Shown here piece by piece: positions 45,267 through 54,669 of a stretch of DNA of 64,000 nucleotides. The translations under genes were made by a program, and so were the position numbers. The DNA is from Halostreptopolyspora alba. Lineage in GTDB: Bacteria > Actinomycetota > Actinomycetes > Streptosporangiales > Streptosporangiaceae. The DNA lies in the NCBI GenBank assembly GCA_003725585.1, contig RJMB01000007.1:62001-126000 (forward strand), given 5' to 3'. The notes below the pieces were generated by a model that did no database searches, was not told the DNA's origin, and was given only the letters and a program-made list of their open reading frames with translations. The stretch's first letter is position 1. Each line of letters opens with the position of its first letter.

Positions 45267-46043
45267 TCACCCCTCCGGGGGTCCGGGAAGGAAACGCACC
45301 GCTGGCCGCCCGCGCGGGCCGTTCGGGTCGATGGACGAACGCACGCCGTACACCTCGGCGATGAGCGACTCGGTGATGACCTCCTCCGGTGGGCCGGCCG
45401 CCACGGCGCGCCCGGCGGCCAGCACCACCAGCGTGTCGCAGTACATCGAGGCCAGGTTGAGGTCGTGCAGCGCCATGACGGTGGTCACCGGCAGCTGGAC
45501 GACGAGTTCGAGCAGGTCGAGCTGGTTCCTGATGTCCAGGTGGTTGGTGGGCTCGTCCAGCAGCAGCTCCCGCGGCTCCTGGGCCAGCGCGCGGGCGATC
45601 TGGGCGCGCTGCCGCTCGCCGCCGGAGAGGGTTTGCCAGGACTGGCGCGCACGGTCCGCCATGTCGACGCGTTCCAGGGCCTCGCGTACCACGCCCGCGT
45701 CGGAGGCCGTGGGTCCCGCCCAGCCGCGCCGGTGCGGAATACGCCCCAGCTCCACCACGTCGGCCACACTCAGGTCCGCCTCGGTCGTCGCGTGCTGCTC
45801 CACCACCGCGACCCGGCGGGCGGTGTCCCGCCTGCCCAGGTCCGTGAGGAGGGCACCGTCCAGGGTCACCACGCCCGAGGTGGTCGCGCGTATCCCCGAC
45901 AGCAGCCGCAACAGGGAGGACTTGCCCGACCCGTTCGGTCCCAGCAGCCCCACGGTCGAGCCGGGCTCGGCGGTCAGGCTCACCCCGTCGACGACCAACC
46001 GTCCTCCGGCGCGCCAGGACACGTCTTGGGCGCACAGGCTCAC
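45267..46043 (-). CDS. btuD: BtuD-like ABC transporter ATP-binding protein
   Basis: 258-residue FecE/BtuD-type ATPase. Walker A GPNGSGKSSLLR, signature LSGGERQRAQIARAL, Walker B ELLLDEPTNHLD and switch histidine VMALHDLNLA are present. The start GTG 46043 has GGGAGG six bases upstream, 22 bases after the permease stop. Last gene of a three-gene importer under a cobalamin riboswitch, so cobalamin or a corrinoid is the likely cargo. Confidence 0.92.
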   Translation of the reverse strand: MSLCAQDVSWRAGGRLVVDGVSLTAEPGSTVGLLGPNGSGKSSLLRLLSGIRATTSGVVTLDGALLTDLGRRDTARRVAVVEQHATTEADLSVADVVELGRIPHRRGWAGPTASDAGVVREALERVDMADRARQSWQTLSGGERQRAQIARALAQEPRELLLDEPTNHLDIRNQLDLLELVVQLPVTTVMALHDLNLASMYCDTLVVLAAGRAVAAGPPEEVITESLIAEVYGVRSSIDPNGPRGRPAVRFLPGPPEG

Positions 46044-46065
46044 GACACACCTCCCACGTCCGCGG

Positions 46066-47124
46066 TCACCATGGTCTGCGGGCACGGTGGAGAATCAGCA
46101 CGAACACCGGGACGCCGATGAGCGAGGTCATCACGCCCACGGGCAGCTCCTGCGGGTCGAACAGGGTCCGCGCCGCGGCGTCCACCCACACCATGAACAC
46201 AGCGCCCGCCAGGGCGGTGGTCGGCAGCAGCATCCGATGGCCCGGACCGACCAGGGCCCGCGCCGCGTGGGGGAGCACGAGACCGACGAACCCGATCGCG
46301 CCGCAGGCGCTCACCAGGACCGCGGTCAGCAGAGCCGCCGCGACCAGCAGAACCGTCCGGTTGCGTGCCACCGACACCCCCAGGGAGGCGGCGGCGTCGT
46401 CGCCGAAGGCGAACGCGTCCAGAGCCGAGGCCCGGGAGGCGAACACGGTGAGCGCGACCACCAGCGCACCCACGCACAACCCCACATCGGTCCAGGAGGC
46501 CCCACTCAGGGACCCCAGGAGCCAGAACATCACGCCACGCGTCTGCTGCGCGGTGCCCGAGGCGAAGATGACGAACGACGTCAGCGCGGAGAACAACTGC
46601 ATCACGGCCACACCGGACAGCACGACCTTCGCTGTCGTGCCACCGGAGAGCCTGCTCAACAGCATCACCAACGCGAAGGACAGGCACGCCCCCGCGAACG
46701 CGCCCCCCGACAGGGACAGCGCGCCGCCACCGACCCCCAGGATCACCACCAGGACCGCGCCCGTGGAGGCGCCCGACGACACCCCGAGCACGAAGGGGTC
46801 GGCGAGCGGGTTGCGCAGCAGGGACTGCATGACGGCGCCGCACAGCCCCAACCCGGCCCCGCAGATCGCGGCCAGCAGGGTCCGCGGTAACCGCAGGTCC
46901 CACACGATGCCCTCGCGGATCACCGACAGGCCCGATTCGGGGCCGCCCAACCGCGCCCCGACCACCGCCGCCACCTCGGAGACGGAGATCCCGGCGGGTC
47001 CGATTGCGATCGTCACCGCCACCGAAACGACGATCAGCGCTGCCCCGGAGACGGCGACGGCCGGTCCACCGATCCGCCGCCGGATGAGCGCGGTGGGTGA
47101 CACCTCCTCACCCCGCCGCGTCAC
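46066..47124 (-). CDS. btuC: BtuC-like FecCD-family permease
   Basis: 352-residue permease with about 10 membrane spans. Family motifs: WDLRLPRTLLAAICGAGLGL, GAVMQSLLRNPLADPFVLGV, and GFVGLVLPHAARALVG near the C-terminus. GTG 47124 overlaps the binding-protein stop by 17 bases; GTG 47103, three bases after that stop, is an alternative. Middle gene of the btuFCD-type operon. Confidence 0.93.
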   Translation of the reverse strand: MTRRGEEVSPTALIRRRIGGPAVAVSGAALIVVSVAVTIAIGPAGISVSEVAAVVGARLGGPESGLSVIREGIVWDLRLPRTLLAAICGAGLGLCGAVMQSLLRNPLADPFVLGVSSGASTGAVLVVILGVGGGALSLSGGAFAGACLSFALVMLLSRLSGGTTAKVVLSGVAVMQLFSALTSFVIFASGTAQQTRGVMFWLLGSLSGASWTDVGLCVGALVVALTVFASRASALDAFAFGDDAAASLGVSVARNRTVLLVAAALLTAVLVSACGAIGFVGLVLPHAARALVGPGHRMLLPTTALAGAVFMVWVDAAARTLFDPQELPVGVMTSLIGVPVFVLILHRARRPW

Positions 47125-48139
47125 GCATGGCCGCGGCCACCCGCTCGATGCCCTCGACCGTGCGGATCGAGGGGTTCATCGCGGCGCCGCTGAGGATGAC
47201 GTAACGCTCCTCCTCGACCGCTCGCATGTGCTGTGTGACCGGATTCTCCTCCAGGAAGGAGATCTTGGCGTCGGCGGTCTCCGCGGTCTGGCTCTCCCGT
47301 GTCAGGTCCCCGAGGACCAGGAAGTCCGGATCTTCCGCGGCCACCGTCTCCCAGTTGATCTGCGGCCACTCCTCGTGGGTGTCGTCGAATGCGTTCTCGG
47401 CGCCGACCGCGTCGGTGATGATGCCGGGGGCGCCGCAGCAGCCGGCCATGTAGGGCGACTCGGAGTTGGCGAACCAGTACATGAGCGTCGTGCCGGAGGC
47501 GTCGACGTCTCGGGTGGCCTCGTCGACGCGCCGCTCCAGGTCGGCCACGAGTTCCTCACCTCGTTCCTCGACACCGAAGACGGCCGCCAGGTCCGCCACC
47601 TCGCCGTGGATGTCGTCCATGGTCAGCGCCTCCTCGCGGACGCCGTCGCCGTCACCGCTGTTGTCCTTGCCGACACAGTCGGAGGGGGAGACGTAGGTGG
47701 GCACCCCCAGGTCCTCGAAGTCGGCGCGGCTGGCGACTCCTCCCGTGCCCAGGGTCGACTCGAACGACGCGGTGACGAAGTCCGGCTCCTGCTCGAGAAC
47801 CCGTTCGAAGGAAGGGGCGTTCTCCGCCAGGCGAGGCACGCTCTCCTCGGCCTCCTCGAGGCCCTCCATGACCGGGTCGGTCCAGGTCGCTGTGCCGACC
47901 ATCCGGTCGGCCAGCCCAAGTGACAGCAGGATCTCGGTGGTTCCCTGGTTCAGCGAGACCGCCCGCTCGGGGTCGATCCCGGTCTCGATCTCGTGGCCAC
48001 AGTTGTCGATGACTGGGCCGTTCCCGGTGTCCGCCCGCTCGGTGGTCCCGCCACAGGCGCTCGTCAGGGGGAGCCCCACCAGCAGGAACACGGCGAGTCG
48101 GCGGTACGGGCGCGCGGCCCGGGACACGGTGAGGGGCAA
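47108..48139 (-). CDS. btuF: BtuF-like corrinoid-binding lipoprotein
   Basis: 343-residue periplasmic-binding-type lipoprotein. Signal RRLAVFLLVGLPLTSAC ends in a lipobox; the mature part has the two-lobe class III pattern (PERAVSLNQGTTEILLSLGL; NWETVAAEDPDFLVLGD). Class III binders bind siderophores, heme or cobalamin; the upstream cobalamin riboswitch decides for a corrinoid. First gene of the importer operon. Confidence 0.9.
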   Translation of the reverse strand: MPLTVSRAARPYRRLAVFLLVGLPLTSACGGTTERADTGNGPVIDNCGHEIETGIDPERAVSLNQGTTEILLSLGLADRMVGTATWTDPVMEGLEEAEESVPRLAENAPSFERVLEQEPDFVTASFESTLGTGGVASRADFEDLGVPTYVSPSDCVGKDNSGDGDGVREEALTMDDIHGEVADLAAVFGVEERGEELVADLERRVDEATRDVDASGTTLMYWFANSESPYMAGCCGAPGIITDAVGAENAFDDTHEEWPQINWETVAAEDPDFLVLGDLTRESQTAETADAKISFLEENPVTQHMRAVEEERYVILSGAAMNPSIRTVEGIERVAAAMRDAAG

Positions 48140-48192
48140 AAGGACCCTTTCGGTTACGTGAGGTCCGTGCGCGGAACCTCGAACGTCACATG

Positions 48193-48214
48193 ACCGGCCG
48201 TCGTCACGGCCGGT
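48193..48214 (-). terminator. Expression-platform hairpin of the btu riboswitch
   Basis: ACCGGCCGT-4-base loop-ACGGCCGGT, a perfect 9-bp stem immediately downstream of the riboswitch on the minus strand and about 54 bases before the btuF start. It could terminate transcription or pair alternatively with the aptamer. Confidence 0.5.
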
Positions 48215-48374
48215 GGTCGGCAGGTCTTCGGACTCGGAGTCACACGGTCGAGGCGCCTTCCCGGGTGGGAACGACCCAGTGGCGTCGGGCCTCGACCATC
48301 CTCCTCACCGCTGCGCGCCAGTTCCGGATTCGCACCGGATTCCCTGTGCCCCGCTACATCGGGGCGACCGACCC
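48209..48374 (-). ncRNA. Cobalamin riboswitch controlling the btuFCD-type operon
   Basis: Read on the minus strand, the conserved B12 elements occur in order: CAGGGAATCCGGTGCGAATC (aptamer core), CTGGCGCGCAGCGGTGAG, the B12-box-like GCCACTGGG, and GTCCGAAGACCTGCC at the 3' end, closed by GGTCGG/CCGACC pairing. It lies in the leader of btuF. In this class, adenosylcobalamin shuts off expression. Confidence 0.9.
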
Positions 48375-48654
48375 GCCAAGGACACTAACACCACGAGCAG
48401 CGAGGTCCCGTGGGTGGGGGCACCGCCTCGGGCACGCCCTCGTTCGGCGGGGAAGCGTCTCCTGATCCGGGAACGCCGGGGGCCGCCGCCACGCAAGGCG
48501 CGTCACCCGTCCTCACGCGAACGGGGCTGCCCCGCGTTGCCCGTGGTCACCGGGGTACTCAGAGGCGTACGGGGGAGAGGCCATCCACGAGCCGTCGGCG
48601 CCGCCCCGTCCCCGCACGCCTTGACGCTCGGCGTCAGGGCGTTAATCTGAGCGT

Positions 48655-48880
48655 GCTGGTGGTTCGTCCGCCGCGGTCGTGGTTGTGGCCGTGGGGGCGA
48701 GGCAAGAGGGAACCCGGTGCGAGTCCGGGACTGCCCCGCAGCGGTGAGTGGGAACGACCCCCGTCGCCGGTCCTCGTGGACCGGCACAGCACTGGACCGG
48801 TGGTGTCCGGGAAGCGACGGGTAGTAGGAGCACCCGGCTGTTGGCCGGGAGGTGCCCGCGAGTCCGAAGACCTGCCACTG
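48655..48880 (+). ncRNA. Cobalamin riboswitch controlling metE
   Basis: Conserved elements on the plus strand: AGAGGGAACCCGGTGCGAGT, CTGCCCCGCAGCGGTGAGTG, and GTCCGAAGACCTGCCACTGG at the 3' end. It precedes metE by about 160 bases. B12-repressed metE is a standard arrangement in actinomycetes: with B12 present, the B12-dependent synthase is used instead. Confidence 0.93.
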
Positions 48881-48883
48881 GTA

Positions 48884-48903
48884 CGCGCACCGGCCGGTGC
48901 GCG
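48884..48903 (+). terminator. Palindromic hairpin after the metE riboswitch
   Basis: CGCGCACCGGCCGGTGCGCG, a perfect 20-base palindrome followed by TTGG. Likely expression platform (terminator or anti-terminator partner). Confidence 0.45.
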
Positions 48904-49038
48904 TTGGTCCGGGGTCTCGCGGGAGGACCCGGCGGACGAGCGGCGCGAACGGTCACCGCTTCGCCGCCTGTCGATCCGTGCGCGCCCTCCGCTGGGATCT
49001 CGGCCATCCTGTCGTCGAGCCTCGCGGAGGAGAGGTCA

Positions 49039-51327
49039 TTGACCAGCACGATCGGATCCACAGTACTGGGCTATCCACGGATCGGCCCGAACCGGGAACT
49101 CAAGCGCGCGCTCGAGAGTTATTGGGCCTCACGCAGCAGTGAGGCGGAGCTGCGTGCCGTGGCGCACCAGTTGCGGGTCGACACGTGGCGCACGCTCGAC
49201 GGCGCCGGTCTGGACTCGGTTCCGGGCAACACGTTCTCCTTCTACGACCAGGTGCTGGACACCGCGGTCACGTTCGGCGCGGTTCCGCCGCGCTACACGG
49301 AGCTGGGACTGAGCCCACTGGACACCTATTTCGCCATGGCACGGGGGAAGGAGTCCGTGCCGCCGCTGGAGATGACGAAATGGTTCGACACCAACTACCA
49401 CTACCTGGTGCCGGAGATCGGGCCGGACACGCGGTTCTCGCTGTCCGACCGGACCCCCGTCGAGCAGTACCGGGAAGCCCGGGAGCTGGGCGTGTCCACC
49501 CGCCCAGTGGTGGTGGGGCCACTGACGTTCCTGCTGTTGTCGAAACCCGAGGAGGGAGCTCCGGCGTCGTTCCACCCGCTCGACAAGCTCGACGAGCTGC
49601 TGGACGCCTACGCGGAGCTGCTGCGTGAACTGCGCCGTGCCGGTGCGCACTGGGTCCAGCTCGACGAGCCCGCCTTCGCCGCCGACCGGTCTCCGGCGGA
49701 GATGGAGGCGCTGCGTCGCGCCTATCGCGGGCTCGGTGACCTTGACGAGCGCCCGGAACTACTGGTGGCCGGCTACTTCGGCGATCTGGGTGAGGCCCTG
49801 GAAGTGCTGGCGTCGTCGCCGGTCGAGGCGCTGGCGGTGGATCTCGTCGCCGGCCGATCCGCGGCGGAGACCGTACCGATGCTGCGTGGCCTGCGGAACA
49901 AGACCGTGGTCGCCGGGGTGGTCGACGGCCGCAACATCTGGCGTACCGACCTCGACGCTGCCCTGACCACGGCCGCCACCCTGCTGGGCTCGGCCAACGA
50001 GGTGGCTGTGAGCACCTCGTGCTCCCTACTGCACGTTCCCTACGACGTCGAGGCCGAGACCGGCATCGACCCGCAGGTCAAGTCGTGGCTGGCCTTCGCC
50101 GACCAGAAGGTCGGCGAGGTCGTCACCCTGGGGCGCGCGCTACGCGAAGGCCGGGGCGCGGTCGCCGACGAGCTGGCCGCGGCCCGGGACGCGGTCACCG
50201 ACCGGGCGCGGGCGGAACGCGTACGCAACCACCGTGTGCGGGCGCGCCTGGACTCGCTGCGGCCGGAGAACGCCCGACGCCCGGACTACGCCAAGCGTAG
50301 GGAGGCCCAGGAGAAGTCGTTGCGGCTTCCGCCGTTGCCCACGACCACCATCGGATCATTCCCGCAGACCTCCGATATCCGCACAACCCGAGCCGCGTTC
50401 CGCTCCGGGAAGCTCGACGAGGCCACGTACAACCAGCGGATGCGCGACGAGATCGAGCGGGTGATCCGGCTCCAGGAGCGGCTCGGACTGGACGTGCTGG
50501 TGCACGGCGAGCCCGAGCGCAACGACATGGTGCAGTACTTCTCCGAGCACATGGAGGGGTTCGCCGCCACCGACAACGGCTGGGTGCAGTCCTACGGGTC
50601 GCGGTGCGTGCGGCCGCCGATCCTGTTCGGGGACGTCTCCCGGCCCGAGGCGATCACCGTCGAATGGGCCAAGTACGCCAACGCGCTCACCGAGAAGCCG
50701 GTCAAGGGCATGCTCACCGGGCCGGTGACCATCCTGGCGTGGTCGTTCGTCCGGGACGACCAGCCGTTGGCGGACACGGCCAAGCAGGTCGCGCTGGCCA
50801 TCCGGGACGAGGTCCACGACCTGGAAGCCGCCGGCATCCGCGTGGTGCAGGTCGACGAGCCCGCCCTGCGGGAGCTGCTCCCGCTGCGAGCGGTGTACCA
50901 CACGGAGTACCTGGACTGGGCGGTGGAGGCGTTCCGACTGGCCACATCCGGGATTTCCGACTCGACCCAGATCCACACCCACCTGTGCTATTCGGAGTTC
51001 GGGGACGTGATCGACGCGATCGTCGCGCTGGATGCCGATGTGACCAGCATCGAGGCGGCCCGGTCCCGCATGGAGGTACTCGACGACCTCAACGGGGTCG
51101 GCTTCGCCCGGGGCGTCGGTCCGGGGGTGTATGACATCCACTCGCCGCGGGTTCCCGATCCGGACGAGGTCGCCGACCTCGTGCGCGCCGCGTTGCGGGC
51201 CGTTCCCGCCGAGCGGCTGTGGGTCAACCCCGACTGCGGGCTCAAAACCCGCGGCTACGAGGAGGTCGAGGCCGCGTTGCGGCACATGGTGAGTGCGGCG
51301 GGCACGGTTCGTTCCTCGCTGCGGTGA
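49039..51327 (+). CDS. metE: MetE, cobalamin-independent methionine synthase
   Basis: 762-residue zinc enzyme that transfers the methyl group of 5-methyltetrahydropteroyl-triglutamate to homocysteine. The N-terminal half begins [20 protein letters not shown]; the catalytic half has [20 protein letters not shown], the zinc ligands in [12 protein letters not shown] and [18 protein letters not shown] 49039 is the start, with GGAGGAGAGG just upstream; the length is normal. Confidence 0.96.
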   Translation: MTSTIGSTVLGYPRIGPNRELKRALESYWASRSSEAELRAVAHQLRVDTWRTLDGAGLDSVPGNTFSFYDQVLDTAVTFGAVPPRYTELGLSPLDTYFAMARGKESVPPLEMTKWFDTNYHYLVPEIGPDTRFSLSDRTPVEQYREARELGVSTRPVVVGPLTFLLLSKPEEGAPASFHPLDKLDELLDAYAELLRELRRAGAHWVQLDEPAFAADRSPAEMEALRRAYRGLGDLDERPELLVAGYFGDLGEALEVLASSPVEALAVDLVAGRSAAETVPMLRGLRNKTVVAGVVDGRNIWRTDLDAALTTAATLLGSANEVAVSTSCSLLHVPYDVEAETGIDPQVKSWLAFADQKVGEVVTLGRALREGRGAVADELAAARDAVTDRARAERVRNHRVRARLDSLRPENARRPDYAKRREAQEKSLRLPPLPTTTIGSFPQTSDIRTTRAAFRSGKLDEATYNQRMRDEIERVIRLQERLGLDVLVHGEPERNDMVQYFSEHMEGFAATDNGWVQSYGSRCVRPPILFGDVSRPEAITVEWAKYANALTEKPVKGMLTGPVTILAWSFVRDDQPLADTAKQVALAIRDEVHDLEAAGIRVVQVDEPALRELLPLRAVYHTEYLDWAVEAFRLATSGISDSTQIHTHLCYSEFGDVIDAIVALDADVTSIEAARSRMEVLDDLNGVGFARGVGPGVYDIHSPRVPDPDEVADLVRAALRAVPAERLWVNPDCGLKTRGYEEVEAALRHMVSAAGTVRSSLR

Positions 51328-51419
51328 CCGGATAGCCAACGGCGCCCCACCCCGGTCATGGGACGGACACGCCAGTGCCGTGCCCGTCCCCGGTGCCGGT
51401 ACCCGTGACCGGACGCCGC

Positions 51420-51465
51420 CGTGCGTGCGGATCCCGCTTCGACTCCTCCGGGATCCGCACGCACG
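51420..51465. terminator. Strong hairpin terminator after metE
   Basis: CGTGCGTGCGGATCCCG (51420-51436) pairs perfectly with CGGGATCCGCACGCACG (51449-51465), a 17-bp stem with a 12-base loop, between convergent genes. Confidence 0.75.
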
Positions 51466-51532
51466 CGGACCAGGCCGGTGCCCCGCGTGTACCCGGCGGC
51501 CGCGCCCGTGCGCGCCGGCGAGGGGTGCCCTC

Positions 51533-51811
51533 CTACTTCTGGTTGCCGGGGAGCTGTTCGTCGGCGTAGTCGGTCGCGGCGCCGCCGGGGTCCTCCATGA
51601 CCCCGCCGACATCGTTGACTCCCTCCTGCGCCTCCGCCGCGGTCTCGGCCACCCCACCGGCGGCCTCACCGGCGACGTCCTGGCCGTAGGACCCGGCCTC
51701 CTCGGCGACGTCGGGGAAAGAGCCCTCGACGGTGTTGGACACTCCCTGCGTCACGTCCTCGGTGGCACCACCGAGCAGACCCTTCACCCATTCGAGTAGG
51801 TCGTCGAACAT
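51533..51811 (-). CDS. Small acidic alanine-rich protein
   Basis: 92 residues, no family recognised. An amphipathic start (MFDDLLEWVKGLLGGATEDV) is followed by an acidic, Ala/Gly-rich, poorly ordered body ending in DYADEQLPGNQK. Start ATG 51811 has AAGGGGG upstream; a longer ATG at 51835 is also in frame. No signal peptide. Codon use is normal; likely real, function unknown. Confidence 0.6.
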   Translation of the reverse strand: MFDDLLEWVKGLLGGATEDVTQGVSNTVEGSFPDVAEEAGSYGQDVAGEAAGGVAETAAEAQEGVNDVGGVMEDPGGAATDYADEQLPGNQK

Positions 51812-52112
51812 CGCTACCCCCTTCATCGTGGGCACGGGCCACCATGCCCGTTGGGGGTAAACGTCGGGTAAGGAGCGATAGCGCTGGGTGCCCGGCGGGG
51901 CGGGGAAAGGCCCCGCGTGCCGCTCGGGGATGCCGTGTCCCGGCCGTCACGCTCGCACCGCGATACCCGCCCTCATCGACGTGGGTGGTCACCGAGGCGT
52001 CCCCGAGGTGTGGTGGCCGGCCCGAACCATACGGTCCAGATCACAGCGAAGTGTTACTCCCTATACACACCAGGCAACGAAGTCGCAACGCCGTCCGGGC
52101 ACCGTGGGGACC

Positions 52113-52928
52113 ATGGATCTTTCGGAGCGTCACGGGGGTACGCGACAGCCGGGCCAGGGCGGGCTGCGGCGGGAAGTACTGGAACTGGCGGCGGTGTTCT
52201 GCGCGGGCGGCTCCGCGCATTTCGTGGTACTGACCCTGGGACACCAGGAGCACGGCGGCCTCGCGCTGGCCGCGATCGGAACCACGATGCTCGTCGGCCT
52301 GCTCGGGTACCGCTGGTGGCGAGACCGGCGCAGGGGCGCGCTGGACCACGGCCCCGGGCCGTGGGACACACTCTGGCGTGTTCGCGTGGGGGTAGCCGAC
52401 GCTCCGGGAGGACTGGCCGCGCTCACCGCCCGGCTCGCCCGAATCGGGGTGGATATTCGGGTGGTGCACGTGCATCCGGGGGACGGCGAGGCGGTGGACG
52501 AGTTCGTGGTGGCCGGCCCGCCCGGCGTCACCCCGCGCGACCTGCGCACCGCGGTCACTCGGGCGGGTGGCCGCGACCCCGTGGTCAAGCCCGCCGATGT
52601 GCACCACCTCGACGACACCACAACGCGGGCGCTGACCCTGGCCGACGCGCTCCTCACCGACCGGACGTCCCTGGCGTCCGCGCTGACCAGCCTTTCCGGA
52701 GCACACCGGGCCACGTGGCATCCCGAGCCGCCCGCGGGCCTCGGCCCGGACGAACTCGCGGGAACCTCGATGTGCCTGGTGGTGGCCGGCGGGGGAGTCG
52801 TCGTGGTGGAGCGCGACAGCCTACCGTTCACACCTGCGGAGTTCGCCCGATGCCGCGCGCTGGTGCGGCTGGCCACGGCCACCACGGGCGAACCCGCCCC
52901 GGCGCGCGCCGACCCATCCGCGGGGTAG
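52113..52928 (+). CDS. Membrane-anchored ACT-domain-like protein
   Basis: 271 residues. A hydrophobic stretch at about 22-68 (ELAAVFCAGGSAHFVVLTLG; LALAAIGTTMLVGLLGYRWW) suggests one or two membrane spans. From about residue 85 an ACT-like domain is readable (WRVRVGVADAPGGLAALTARLARIG, split here as VRVGVADAPGGLAAL and ARIGVDIRVVHVH). A C-terminal domain follows. ACT domains bind amino acids. ATG 52113; a GTG at 52104 is possible. No operon partner. Confidence 0.75.
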   Translation: MDLSERHGGTRQPGQGGLRREVLELAAVFCAGGSAHFVVLTLGHQEHGGLALAAIGTTMLVGLLGYRWWRDRRRGALDHGPGPWDTLWRVRVGVADAPGGLAALTARLARIGVDIRVVHVHPGDGEAVDEFVVAGPPGVTPRDLRTAVTRAGGRDPVVKPADVHHLDDTTTRALTLADALLTDRTSLASALTSLSGAHRATWHPEPPAGLGPDELAGTSMCLVVAGGGVVVVERDSLPFTPAEFARCRALVRLATATTGEPAPARADPSAG

Positions 52929-53305
52929 CTGGGCGGTTCGCGTCGGCGTCTGCTGACACGTTTCGTGGCGGGCCCTAGTGTGGTCCGAAGGGATATACCG
53001 GCCCTGGTGATCGGCCTACCGGTGACCAGGGCCGGAGTCGCGTGCCATCCGCCACGCATGCGGGTCCCCACACAGCGTGTTCTTTGTCTTCTCCATCGTG
53101 AAGCCACCCGATGCCGGGTTCGGCCAGTCGGTTCGCGATTCCTGCGGTGCTTCCCCGAGATGAGGGGCGCCGCGCGCCTCGCCGAAACATTCGATTCGGT
53201 GTGGCTCTCGTCATACGCGCTCCGATCGGTTAGGCTCTGCGGCTAATGACAAATTCATCAGATGAATTTCCGTACGCGGCTGAGCGGTGAGTGAGGGAGA
53301 CATTC
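52929..53305. other. Promoter region of the fucose transporter gene
   Basis: 377 bases with no gene I can support. Its end carries the palindromic operator of the fuc locus (53251-53269) and a good Shine-Dalgarno (GAGGGAGA) before the transporter ATG. A TAGGCT hexamer (53231-53236) could be a -10 element. Confidence 0.5.
53251..53269. promoter_or_regulatory. Fuc-locus operator, copy 1
   Basis: AAATTCATCAGATGAATTT, a perfect 9-1-9 palindrome 37-55 bases before the fucose transporter start. A near-identical copy lies at 55458-55476. The size and symmetry fit a FadR-type GntR regulator, whose gene is between the two sites. Confidence 0.75.
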
Positions 53306-54664
53306 ATGAGCGCACACGACGCCCCACCGACCGGCGGGGTCACGGACGCGCGGGAGAAGAGCGGCTCGTTCCTGTACCCGGGGATGCGGCTGCCCTTCAT
53401 CCTGGTCGTCAGCTGCTTCGCGGCGTGGGGGATGGCGGGCAACCTCACCGACCCGCTCGTGGCGGTGTTCGGGTCGGTCTTCTCCATGAACGCCTTCCAG
53501 TCCTCGCTGGTCCAGTTCGCCTACTACGGGGCGTACTTCGCCCTGGCGCTCCCGGCCGCCTGGATCAACGCCCGACTCGGGTACAAGGGCGGGGTCCTGA
53601 TCGGGCTCGTCCTCGCCGCGAGCGGCGGAGCGCTGTTCTACCCGGCATCCCAGGTGATGCAGTACTCCGCGTTCATCGTGGCCCTGCTCACCCTGGCGGG
53701 GGGCCTGTCCATCCTGGAGACGTCGGCCAACCCCTACGTGATGGCCATGGGGCCCAGCCGGAGCGCCACGCGCCGGCTGAACTTCGCCCAGGCGTTCAAC
53801 CCGGTGGGCTCGAACCTCGGTGTCCTGCTCGCCGCCGTGTTCATCCTGCCCTACGTCAACGAGGCCACCGCCGATGAGCGGGCGGCGCTGACCCAGACCG
53901 AACTGGAGGCCATGCGGTCCTCGGAGCTGCAGGCCGTGATGGGGCCCTACCTCGGCCTGGCCGCGCTCTACCTCACGATCGCGGTCGCGATCGCCATGGC
54001 GAAGGTCCCGCCCCGTACGGCGATGCTGGCGGACCAGGGTACCGGGGGTGTCTGGCAGTCCCGATCGCGGCTCGTGCGGCTACTGCGCAACCGCCGGTAC
54101 TCGTTCGGCGTCGTCGCCCAGTTCTTCAACATCGCCGCGCAGACCTGCATCTGGACCTTCATCATCCATTACGTCATGGAGAACCTGGGCGCCAGCGAGT
54201 CCACCGCCGGCTACTGGCTGCAGGCCACCCTGCTCGTCTTCCTCGTCTTCCGCTTCGTGATGGTCGCCCTGATGGGCCGCTTCGACCCGCGCAAGCTGAT
54301 GACGCTCATGTGTGTCCTGGGTGTGGGACTCTCGCTCGTCGCGGTCGTCTCCGGCAACATCGTCGGCGCGGTCGCCGTGGTCCTGCTGAGCGCCTGCATC
54401 TCGCTGCTCTTCCCCACGATCTACGGGATCGCCCTCCAGGGGTTGGGAGACGACACCAAGTACGGGGCCGCGGGGCTGATCATGGCGATCGTGGGCGGTG
54501 CCCTGGTGCCGCCCCTGCACGGTTGGGTGATCGACATTTCCACCGCCCAGCTGAGCTTCCTGGTCGTGACGGGGTGCTTCCTTGTGATCACCGGCTACGG
54601 CGTCTACGTCCTGCGCGCTCCGAGCGGCGACACCCCGGAGGCCGAGCTTCGCGAGGACGCCTGA
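53306..54664 (+). CDS. fucP: FucP-like L-fucose:proton symporter (MFS)
   Basis: 452-residue 12-span MFS carrier of the fucose/glucose-galactose permease type. Family text: FAAWGMAGNLTDPLVAVFGS, YYGAYFALALPAAWINARLGYKGG (here as YYGAYFALALPAAW), LETSANPYVMAMGP, and LNFAQAFNPVGSNLG. ATG 53306 with GGGAGA upstream. First gene of the fucose locus; its promoter shares the operator with the catabolic operon. Confidence 0.92.
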   Translation: MSAHDAPPTGGVTDAREKSGSFLYPGMRLPFILVVSCFAAWGMAGNLTDPLVAVFGSVFSMNAFQSSLVQFAYYGAYFALALPAAWINARLGYKGGVLIGLVLAASGGALFYPASQVMQYSAFIVALLTLAGGLSILETSANPYVMAMGPSRSATRRLNFAQAFNPVGSNLGVLLAAVFILPYVNEATADERAALTQTELEAMRSSELQAVMGPYLGLAALYLTIAVAIAMAKVPPRTAMLADQGTGGVWQSRSRLVRLLRNRRYSFGVVAQFFNIAAQTCIWTFIIHYVMENLGASESTAGYWLQATLLVFLVFRFVMVALMGRFDPRKLMTLMCVLGVGLSLVAVVSGNIVGAVAVVLLSACISLLFPTIYGIALQGLGDDTKYGAAGLIMAIVGGALVPPLHGWVIDISTAQLSFLVVTGCFLVITGYGVYVLRAPSGDTPEAELREDA

Positions 54665-54669
54665 ACCGG

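Noticed and set aside
44557-46890. 777-codon plus-strand open frame across the MMPL end and btuDC
   Set aside because: Overlaps certain genes on both strands and has a low-complexity Arg/Pro/Gln/His composition.
48140-49038. Open frames across the riboswitch region as genes
   Set aside because: The sequence is fully explained by two cobalamin riboswitches and leaders; Arg/Pro-rich translations lack protein character.
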